Source: Prolixibacteraceae bacterium (lineage in GTDB: Bacteria > Bacteroidota > Bacteroidia > Bacteroidales > Prolixibacteraceae). Taken from it: a stretch of 6,195 nt of DNA. Where the stretch lies: positions 1 through 6,195 of the forward strand of contig JAGODU010000219.1 in assembly GCA_017998095.1 (NCBI GenBank), read 5' to 3'. The first letter of the stretch is position 1; each line of letters opens with the position of its first letter. Below the pieces are notes generated by a model. That model did not search any database and was not told the DNA's origin. It saw only the letters and a program-made list of their open reading frames with translations. Positions 1 through 5,639 of the stretch are shown one piece after another. The position numbers and the translations under genes were made by a program.

Positions 1-1548
1 ACTAACAGATTTGTTTTTAAGGGCATTTGAAGTGTGCGATTTAAAAGTTTCTGAAGAAGGTAAAGATGACAATTCAAGTGCAGAATAAGTTCCATCGGCA
101 ACGATAAAGCTATCAAGATTAACAGTAACATTTCTGGAGGCTGATAAGTCTCTGTTTACAAGAATTATAGTCATTGAATCAGCCTTATTGTTGATTGTGG
201 AATAGCCCGAAACAATATTATCTATAGACGAAGATGTGTTAACCTTTATTTCCTGAGCATAGCGGCTGTAAAGATGAAGAACCTCCCACATTCCTGTTTT
301 CCATTTCCATGGAGTAAATATTTCAACACCATTGTTTGCAAAAGTTCCAATCATAGAAGCATAAGCAACAGCTGTTATGTTTGGATCAGATGATTTGATT
401 TCTGTTTCAGTAAGAGCAAGCTTAATACCATGATTTTCGCCATAATGTTTATTGAGCCAATCGGTTATTCTTTGGAAGATATATTCTTTGGTCAACGAGT
501 TATCCCAACCTCCTGTTAATTTTTTACTGCCGTTTGCACTTGGGTAATTGTAAGTTTTATCATAAAAGACCCTGTGGAGATTTACAACATCGCTGCTCTT
601 TTCTTCTTCAGGATACCAATGAATATCCACAATATCAAGGACTCTTATGCCCGTTTCTTTTTCTCTGTCAGCACATCTTTTAATGAAATATTCTAGCCAG
701 CAATAATATTTGCCGTTAATTTTAAAAGATTCATCTGCATAATTATACCACTGCCATTCATTGGCCGGCACAGGCCCTGTAAGTTTGATATTTGGAAATT
801 TTTCTTTTGCCTTTTGTGCAACATCAAAATAAAGGTTCATGAAATCTGCTCCCGGTAATTGCTTTGGCATTACGTCATCATGCGTTCCACTCCATATTTC
901 GGGTTCATTATCCATGCTCCAGTAAATGAAGTTTTCATTTGGAAAACCTAATCCATCGGGTCCAAACCAATGATCGAGGATTGCAGTTGTTGAGTCGGCA
1001 TTCCAGGGTTCAAGATAAAGGTCGGGGTTGCCTTCTACAAGGGCTTTTCCACCTCCTGATTTATTTACTTGTCCTCCACCTGCTAAATTCTGAGAACAAC
1101 CATCCCACCACTGAGAATTATTATATGTCCAGTCACCAAAATTATTCTTCTTATTTGAAGCAACTTTTCCAATCAGCTGGAAAGCCCACATAACCTGCAT
1201 GTCGGGAGTGTTTTCAAGAATAACATTACAAGCATAGTCCCAATCATGATCATACACATTATTGTACCAGTCGGGGTGACTTGAAAGTTTCTTCCTCCAG
1301 TTGTACTTAGTTGCATTGTTACCTGTATTTTCGCGTGCAAACCTTAATCCTGCTTCTTTATATAGTTTTATTTCATCTGCCTTAGTGGGAGACCCAAATA
1401 CATTGGAAAAGTTATTGTTTCGTCCGTAAAGATATGGGGAAACAGGCATTCTTCCCTGATTGACATTAACCTGAATAGTTACATCCTGAGCATTGCAGCA
1501 CAATATCATTGAAATGAAAATGACCGGAAGCAGATAAATGAGTTTCAT
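1..1548 (-). CDS. Secreted GH44 family endo-beta-1,4-glucanase/xyloglucanase, 3' end cut by window
   Basis: Seen: an open frame of 516 codons from ATG at 1548-1546 to the left edge, with no stop. Residues 1-21 form a signal peptide (short basic start, hydrophobic core, C-N-A before Q21). The mature protein opens with an S-P-Y-L-Y-G-R-N segment near 37-44, as GH44 enzymes do. The motif WSMDNEPEIW (210-219) matches the GH44 acid/base segment, making Glu215 the likely acid/base. LALTE (377-381) matches the nucleophile strand, making Glu381 the likely nucleophile. Known of the family: retaining endo-enzymes on a TIM barrel plus beta-sandwich, acting on cellulose derivatives, xyloglucan and sometimes mannan. 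The catalytic core is roughly 500 residues, so it is nearly complete here. Inferred: a further C-terminal part, probably a T9SS domain or binding module, lies outside the window. It is transcribed divergently from the GH8 gene. The exact substrate cannot be told from sequence. Confidence 0.88.
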   Translation of the reverse strand, partial: MKLIYLLPVIFISMILCCNAQDVTIQVNVNQGRMPVSPYLYGRNNNFSNVFGSPTKADEIKLYKEAGLRFARENTGNNATKYNWRKKLSSHPDWYNNVYDHDWDYACNVILENTPDMQVMWAFQLIGKVASNKKNNFGDWTYNNSQWWDGCSQNLAGGGQVNKSGGGKALVEGNPDLYLEPWNADSTTAILDHWFGPDGLGFPNENFIYWSMDNEPEIWSGTHDDVMPKQLPGADFMNLYFDVAQKAKEKFPNIKLTGPVPANEWQWYNYADESFKINGKYYCWLEYFIKRCADREKETGIRVLDIVDIHWYPEEEKSSDVVNLHRVFYDKTYNYPSANGSKKLTGGWDNSLTKEYIFQRITDWLNKHYGENHGIKLALTETEIKSSDPNITAVAYASMIGTFANNGVEIFTPWKWKTGMWEVLHLYSRYAQEIKVNTSSSIDNIVSGYSTINNKADSMTIILVNRDLSASRNVTVNLDSFIVADGTYSALELSSLPSSETFKSHTSNALKNKSVS

Positions 1549-1570
1549 AGAATAAGATTATTTACTGATG

Positions 1571-1578
1571 CAAAATTA
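1571..1578 (-). promoter_or_regulatory. Putative -7 promoter element for the GH44 gene
   Basis: On the minus strand this reads TAATTTTG, a full match to the Bacteroidota -7 consensus TAnnTTTG. It would put the transcript start near 1560-1566, giving a leader of roughly 12-18 bases. The nearest minus-strand TTTG (-33 consensus) is at 1605-1608, with a 26-base spacer that is longer than usual. The promoter may therefore be weak or need an activator. Confidence 0.5.
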
Positions 1579-1598
1579 ATCTGATTTTGAAATCAGAT
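1579..1598. repeat. Perfect 9-bp inverted repeat, operator candidate
   Basis: The arms are ATCTGATTT and AAATCAGAT with a 2-base TG centre. The repeat directly abuts the GH44 -7 element and fills most of the space where the -33/-7 spacer would lie. Its size and symmetry fit a dimeric helix-turn-helix regulator. There is no T-run after it and it lies upstream of the predicted transcript start, so a terminator is unlikely. The regulator is unknown and none is encoded in the window. Confidence 0.5.
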
Positions 1599-1760
1599 AG
1601 AAGGCAAATGTTGCAATTATGAGTGTTGAATGTTTAAAAAGAATTTTGAATTTAGAGAATGATAATAACGATTTTAATATTTTATATAACAGATGTAACA
1701 AAAGGGAGATAATTGTTTTAATATTGAAATGCCGGACTTTTTAATCATCATAAATGCAAT

Positions 1761-1768
1761 TATTTTTG
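1761..1768 (+). promoter_or_regulatory. Putative -7 promoter element for the GH8 gene
   Basis: TATTTTTG is a full match to the Bacteroidota TAnnTTTG consensus, 34 bases before the GH8 ATG. The transcript start would fall near 1773-1777, leaving a leader of about 25-30 bases. At the expected -33 position there is only a T-run (1738-1742) rather than TTTG. The leader ahead of ATG is A-rich (ending taagaa), as is usual where Shine-Dalgarno sequences are scarce. Confidence 0.5.
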
Positions 1769-1802
1769 TACTTTAGGTATATCAAAAAAAATAATCTAAG
1801 AA

Positions 1803-3188
1803 ATGAAAACCACCTTTCTGTTTTTTCTGATTTTAATTTTCATTGGGATTGATAGTTTTTCGCAGTATAAACCCTTCCCTCAGAATGTAAATTATCCTTA
1901 TGGGTATAAACCGGCGTCGATTACGTCAGACTTTGTAAAATCAGACTATCTGACATTAAAGCAAAAATTTGTCGTAGAATGTGGTGAAACTTACAGAGTA
2001 AAATATGAAACTCCTTCTCAAACGAGGGGAGAAGCAATCGGGTTTGTAATGATACTTTCCGCCTATATGGGCGATCGTGAACTATTTGACGGATTATTTA
2101 AGTTTTACAAAAGCAAGCTTACAACACAAGCCAAAGGTATGATGGCATGGAATGTAACTTGCGAAGGAATAGAAGATCCGGGAAGTGCAACTGATATAGA
2201 TATCGATGTAGCTTTCGCTCTGGTAGTTGCTTACGACCAATGGGAGGGTAATTATCTTGAAGAAGCTGAAAAGATTATAAAGCTTTTAGAGACCTACATG
2301 ATAACAACTTGTAATGGTGTAAAAGTGTTATACCCCGGCTATAGTGGCGTTCCCTGGGGTGGATGTAATGAAACTGATATTCAATATTATACTCCGGGAT
2401 TCTTCAGGATCTTTGCTAAGGTAAGCGGAAATAAGGTTTGGGATCAGCTTGCAGATGACTCATATATTTTATTAAACAATTCAGCAGATGAAATAACAGG
2501 ACTTGTGCCTGACTGGCAGAAAGCAAACGGTGAACCTACAGCAAGCAGAGAGAAGAATTACAAATATGATGCCTGCAGAGTACCATGGAGAATGTCTCTT
2601 GATTATTTGTGGAATGGAAACAGTAAAGCTCAGACATGGTGTAAGAAGATTAGTGACTGGGCTTATGATATTGGTCCGGCAAACATAAAAGACGGATATA
2701 AACTTGACGGGACACCAGCAGGCAGTAATCATAATAGTGCTTTTACCGGTGGACTGGCTGTTTCAGCAATGTGCAACAATCAGGATATGGTAAATGATTT
2801 TGGAGCTGAATTAAAAAAGATAAATGATAATTATTGGTTTAATAACTGCACCAGAAGTCTTTATCTTTTTACTTTGTCCGGCAATTTTTGGAAACCTGTT
2901 AAATATGACCCTTCATCTTCAACAGGTGAAGTAAAAAAAAACGAAATTGAAGTCTTCCCCAATCCTTCAAAAGAAGGAAAGTTCACAGTAAACTTTGGTG
3001 TGAATCAAAATAGCTGGGGAAAATTTAAAATTGAAGTCTATGATTCAGCAGGCAAAATGGTTTATTCTGAATCAATGACTAAAAATCAAAGTTCTTGCAT
3101 TATTGACCTTGGTACACAGAAAGGTGTTTTCATTATAAAAGTCAGAGGAAAAGATATTGATTACAGTACCAAATTGATTGTAGAGTAA
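1803..3188 (+). CDS. Secreted GH8 endo-glycanase with T9SS sorting domain
   Basis: A 461-residue protein. Residues 1-20 are a signal peptide, with likely cleavage after F-S before Q21. The GH8 catalytic domain covers about 24-365. Seen in order: RGEAIG (75-80) with Glu77 as the probable general acid; MMAW (113-116); ATDIDID (129-135), matching the family's ATDxDxD substrate-contact motif; PWGGC (184-188); YDACRVPWR (255-263), whose Asp256 I propose as the inverting base with less certainty; and HNSAFTGG (310-317). Known of the family: inverting (alpha/alpha)6-barrel enzymes cutting cellulose, mixed beta-glucan, xylan or chitosan. Which substrate applies here is open. A Ser/Thr/Lys linker (370-380) leads to a type A T9SS domain (about 381-461: EVFPNPS start, KLIVE end), so the enzyme should cross the outer membrane by T9SS. 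The gene lies 115 bases ahead of the GH43 gene and is possibly cotranscribed. An A9 run sits in the linker. Confidence 0.93.
   Translation: MKTTFLFFLILIFIGIDSFSQYKPFPQNVNYPYGYKPASITSDFVKSDYLTLKQKFVVECGETYRVKYETPSQTRGEAIGFVMILSAYMGDRELFDGLFKFYKSKLTTQAKGMMAWNVTCEGIEDPGSATDIDIDVAFALVVAYDQWEGNYLEEAEKIIKLLETYMITTCNGVKVLYPGYSGVPWGGCNETDIQYYTPGFFRIFAKVSGNKVWDQLADDSYILLNNSADEITGLVPDWQKANGEPTASREKNYKYDACRVPWRMSLDYLWNGNSKAQTWCKKISDWAYDIGPANIKDGYKLDGTPAGSNHNSAFTGGLAVSAMCNNQDMVNDFGAELKKINDNYWFNNCTRSLYLFTLSGNFWKPVKYDPSSSTGEVKKNEIEVFPNPSKEGKFTVNFGVNQNSWGKFKIEVYDSAGKMVYSESMTKNQSSCIIDLGTQKGVFIIKVRGKDIDYSTKLIVE
2933..2941 (+). other. A9 run with in-frame A_AAA_AAC heptamer at the domain boundary
   Basis: Nine adenines span codons 377-380 (V-K-K-N) of the GH8 gene, just where the linker meets the T9SS domain. 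Bases 2936-2942 form an in-frame X_XXY_YYZ slippery heptamer. A -1 slip, or one extra A in the RNA, gives K-R-N and a TGA at 2948-2950. Loss of one A gives about 17 foreign residues and then a stop. Either would remove only the sorting domain. A 6-bp hairpin (2963-2978) lies 20 bases downstream, farther than a typical frameshift stimulator. Slippage itself is not shown. Confidence 0.35.
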
Positions 3189-3216
3189 GTGCTCCTTTTT
3201 GATTTATCTATTTTTT

Positions 3217-3244
3217 AAAATTGAATGTCTAAAATTGAAAGTAT
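3217..3244. repeat. Imperfect 14-bp tandem repeat after the GH8 gene
   Basis: Two adjacent 14-base units, AAAATTGAATGTCT and AAAATTGAAAGTAT, match at 12 of 14 positions. The second unit runs into the 5' arm of the following hairpin. The composition is nearly all A/T, so a chance origin is possible; no function is assigned. Confidence 0.4.
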
Positions 3245-3267
3245 AAGATAAATGTTACTTATACTTT
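3238..3267 (+). terminator. Hairpin between the GH8 and GH43 genes, weak terminator or processing site
   Basis: The arms AAAGTATAAG (3238-3247) and CTTATACTTT (3258-3267) pair perfectly over 10 bp around a 10-base loop. The 3' arm ends in four T's (3265-3268) and is not followed by a longer T-run. With only two G-C pairs it would be a weak terminator, and it is close to symmetric for both strands. I see no convincing -7 motif between it and the GH43 ATG, the best being TACTTTTA at 3262-3269. Partial readthrough or a processing/stability role fits as well as full termination. Confidence 0.4.
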
Positions 3268-3271
3268 TACA

Positions 3272-3287
3272 TATCTATGATTAGATA
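3272..3287. repeat. Short inverted repeat ahead of the GH43 start
   Basis: The arms TATCTA and TAGATA flank a 4-base TGAT centre, ending 16 bases before the GH43 ATG. Six A/T-rich base pairs give little stability. It could be a small operator or chance. Confidence 0.25.
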
Positions 3288-3303
3288 ACTCAAAGATTTT
3301 TTT

Positions 3304-5577
3304 ATGAAAACAAGAAAACTCAAAAACCTTGCATTTTCTGTGTCAAGGTTGACAATCCTTTTTGGATTATTAGTATTTATTTTCATTTCAAACATTGCCA
3401 TTGGGCAGTCGCCTTCATTCAAAACATATATGAACCCTGTAATTCCGGGCGATCATCCCGACTGCACAGTAACTAAAGTCGGAGATGATTTCTACACAAC
3501 CGGTTCATCATTCAATCCTACACCCGTGATATACCACTCTACTGACCTGGTTCACTGGGAAGCAATTTCCCAACCTGTTAGTGCTTCCTGGTCAAATTAT
3601 GGCGATTCGCCCGGAGGTGGATGCTGGGGAGGACATATCGTATATCACAAAGGAATGTGGTGGAATTTCTTTAAGTGTGGCATAATGCATTTCGTAAAAG
3701 CATCTGATCCCAAAGGCCCATGGAGCACACCGGTTGCTATGATCAAACCATCAGCATTACCTTATGAGTTGGGTTATGATAATTCAATTTTCATTGACGA
3801 TGATGGTAAATGGTATTTGATAGTTAAAAATGGTCAAGCTAATAATGGTATTGTAGAGCTAGGTGATAACGGACAGCCGACAGGTGTAGTGTATAATCTT
3901 AACTGGCTGAATCCCGAACCTGCTTTACAATATGGCTGGGCAGAAGGACCTGTAATGTGGAAACACGGAGAATATTACTATTATTCCTTTGCATTGAATG
4001 TTGCTGGAGGCCAAAAAGTTATGAGGAGTAAAACTCTTACTGCTGATAAATCTTCATGGGAGTTTCTTGGAAATTTTTTCAATGAAAATGATCCCTTAAA
4101 AGGTAATTCATTGTTTATTAGTCCTAACCATGCTTCTCCGGCAGTAATGATCAGTGACAGTACATCCTGGATTGTTCATCCGATATGGGCAAAGGGAGAA
4201 TGGGCAGGACAGGGAAGACAAGGACTTCTGAATCAGGTAAGATATAATTCTAATGACATTCCTGTTGCAGATTATCCGGTTAATCAGTCGTTCACTGCTC
4301 CTAAATTGCCAAGCAGCGGTATACCATGGATGGTGCCCAAATCTGATTTCTTCGATACAGAAACATTGAACCCGGAATGGTCTTTCCTTGGATTTACAAA
4401 CAGAACAAAGCAATCATTAACTGATAGGCCTGGATGGCTTAGGATGTCACCTAAATCAACCGGAAAAACAAAATCAAATACAGTAATAAAGAACGATGGA
4501 GAGCATAATTACTCACTAATAACCAGAATGGACTTTAGTCCAAAGGATGCTGCTGATGAAGCAGGATTACGTATAATAAGAGGAGATGAAACAAAATTTG
4601 TAAAGCTTTATTCAACAAAATCGACTGATGGAGAAAAAACAATAGTTTTTAGTTTTGAGACAACAAAATATGAAGCTGAAAATATATTTGGGGATACAAT
4701 TTGGTTGAAGATGGTAAGGATTAACCATAAGATTACCGGATTTTTTAGTGGAAACGGAAAAGAATGGCAACAAATTGGAAGTCCAATCGATATTGCAATA
4801 ATTGATTCATTTAACGACAATTCATCATGGGCGGGGACACGACAAGGACTTTATGTTACAGGTAAAACTGATGCTTTTTTTGATTTTTATATATATCGCG
4901 ATGCTTACACTCCAATACTGGCTGAAGGTTTTGCTAATCAGTATGGAACATCAAAAAGTTCCTACAGTCAGGGAATAAGAAGTCTTGATAATATCCACAA
5001 TAATGATTGGGCATTATATGCAGGCGTTGAATTTGGAAACGGAAACTACTATTCCAAAGCGGATTCAGTGATATTTGAAGCATCAAGTGCAACTTCAGGC
5101 GGTATAATTGAAGTATGGCTAGATTCAATAGAAACGGGAATTAAAATATCAGAATGTAAGATTGAACCTACAAGTGCATGGAGTGTATTTCAAAAATTCA
5201 AAGAACCTGTTTCAGAAGTAACTGGAAGACATGACGTATACTTAAGGTTTAAAGGAGAAGGAAGCGACAAACTATTTATTTTAAAATGGATTACATTCAC
5301 GAATAATTCACCATTTACTTCTTCAGCCCAATTGATTGGAAAGAATAAAAAACTGATTGTTTTTCCCAATCCTTCTAATGGAAATATAACTATAGATTGT
5401 GGTTTCAGTTTTAATAATCTTTTTATTTATGACCTAAGTGGTAGAATGGTAAATAAAATTGATTTCAAGGAACCAACTGATAATACAAGTTTAAATTTAA
5501 ACCTTAAAAAAGGGATATATTTAATCAAAGCTTTTACCGAAAATCATATTTCATATTCAAGATTAGTAATAGAATGA
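3304..5577 (+). CDS. Secreted GH43 glycosidase with beta-sandwich, CBM6 and T9SS domain
   Basis: A 757-residue protein with four parts after a basic, hydrophobic signal peptide (1-34, cleavage before QSPS). The GH43 five-bladed propeller covers about 41-325. All three catalytic acids are visible: base Asp53 in HPDC, pKa-tuning Asp159 in GYDNS, and acid Glu214 in WAEGP. A GH43 C-terminal type beta-sandwich follows (about 345-535, from SDFFDTETLNPEW). Next is a CBM6-like module (about 537-667) with AEGF start, NNDWALY, GGIIEVWLDS and DVYLRFKG; Trp569 and Trp626 are candidate sugar contacts. A type A T9SS domain ends the protein (about 684-757, IVFPNPS to RLVIE). Known of the family: inverting enzymes, mostly beta-xylosidases, alpha-L-arabinofuranosidases or bifunctional. 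Inferred: action on arabinoxylan or its oligosaccharides at the cell surface, following the endo-enzymes. The ATG is preceded by seven T's and only CAAAGA as a possible weak ribosome contact. Confidence 0.92.
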   Translation: MKTRKLKNLAFSVSRLTILFGLLVFIFISNIAIGQSPSFKTYMNPVIPGDHPDCTVTKVGDDFYTTGSSFNPTPVIYHSTDLVHWEAISQPVSASWSNYGDSPGGGCWGGHIVYHKGMWWNFFKCGIMHFVKASDPKGPWSTPVAMIKPSALPYELGYDNSIFIDDDGKWYLIVKNGQANNGIVELGDNGQPTGVVYNLNWLNPEPALQYGWAEGPVMWKHGEYYYYSFALNVAGGQKVMRSKTLTADKSSWEFLGNFFNENDPLKGNSLFISPNHASPAVMISDSTSWIVHPIWAKGEWAGQGRQGLLNQVRYNSNDIPVADYPVNQSFTAPKLPSSGIPWMVPKSDFFDTETLNPEWSFLGFTNRTKQSLTDRPGWLRMSPKSTGKTKSNTVIKNDGEHNYSLITRMDFSPKDAADEAGLRIIRGDETKFVKLYSTKSTDGEKTIVFSFETTKYEAENIFGDTIWLKMVRINHKITGFFSGNGKEWQQIGSPIDIAIIDSFNDNSSWAGTRQGLYVTGKTDAFFDFYIYRDAYTPILAEGFANQYGTSKSSYSQGIRSLDNIHNNDWALYAGVEFGNGNYYSKADSVIFEASSATSGGIIEVWLDSIETGIKISECKIEPTSAWSVFQKFKEPVSEVTGRHDVYLRFKGEGSDKLFILKWITFTNNSPFTSSAQLIGKNKKLIVFPNPSNGNITIDCGFSFNNLFIYDLSGRMVNKIDFKEPTDNTSLNLNLKKGIYLIKAFTENHISYSRLVIE

Positions 5578-5581
5578 GGCA

Positions 5582-5613
5582 TTGAACATTCTTCATTCTT
5601 AAATGTTAATTTG
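5582..5613 (+). promoter_or_regulatory. Putative promoter for the msrBA gene
   Basis: TTAATTTG at 5606-5613 matches seven of eight positions of the Bacteroidota -7 element. TTG at 5582-5584 lies 21 bases upstream, within the usual spacing for a -33 element. The transcript would start near 5618-5622, only about 20 bases before the coding start. This supports separate expression of the Msr gene from the glycosidases. Confidence 0.4.
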
Positions 5614-5639
5614 ATTAATATATAAGAATGGAATGTTTA
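5583..5639 (+). repeat. Long imperfect inverted repeat reaching into the msrBA start codon
   Basis: Bases 5583-5591 pair with 5631-5639 (one G-U), and 5594-5601 pair with 5623-5630. Only a two-T bulge interrupts these 17 pairs. The loop itself holds a 5-bp hairpin (TTAAT 5606-5610, ATTAA 5614-5618). The 5' arm is a perfect tandem copy of CATTCTT (5587-5593 and 5594-5600), allowing alternative pairings. There is no T-run after the structure, so it does not look like an intrinsic terminator. In readthrough RNA from the GH43 gene it would cover the Msr start codons. Confidence 0.55.

Larger units (their letters stand above)
1549..1802. promoter_or_regulatory. Divergent control region between the GH44 and GH8 genes
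   Basis: These 254 bases separate two oppositely oriented polysaccharidase genes and are very AT-rich. They contain one Bacteroidota-type -7 motif for each direction and a perfect inverted repeat next to the GH44 motif, each listed separately. The middle (about 1600-1740) holds A/T runs and a 41-codon frame that I do not believe is a gene. No tRNA, riboswitch or IS end was recognised. The arrangement would allow one regulator to control both directions, but this is inference. Confidence 0.6.

Noticed and set aside
939..1193. An 84-codon plus-strand frame antisense to the GH44 gene
   Set aside because: It lies wholly opposite conserved GH44 coding sequence including the acid/base segment and shows no protein-like domain, so it is a shadow frame.
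1672..1725. Direct repeat TTTTAATATT at 1672-1681 and 1716-1725, 44 bases apart
   Set aside because: The repeat is made only of A and T, and the region is so AT-rich that a 10-base match is expected by chance.
1619..1744. A 41-codon plus-strand frame (MSVECLKR... to CRTF) in the divergent control region
   Set aside because: Very AT-rich, with Asn/Ile/Leu/Lys composition as expected from random AT DNA, no ribosome site close by and no recognised motif. It also ends just before the GH8 promoter. Too short to call a gene without conservation data.
3189..3216. T-runs just after the GH8 stop as a terminator
   Set aside because: No stem precedes the T-runs at 3196-3200 or 3211-3216, so they lack the hairpin an intrinsic terminator needs.
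4108..4413. Minus-strand frame of 101 codons inside the GH43 gene, and similar ones at 2481-2732, 4608-4820 and 4934-5128
   Set aside because: All are opposite well-supported coding sequence of the GH8 or GH43 genes, with no recognisable motifs or start signals.
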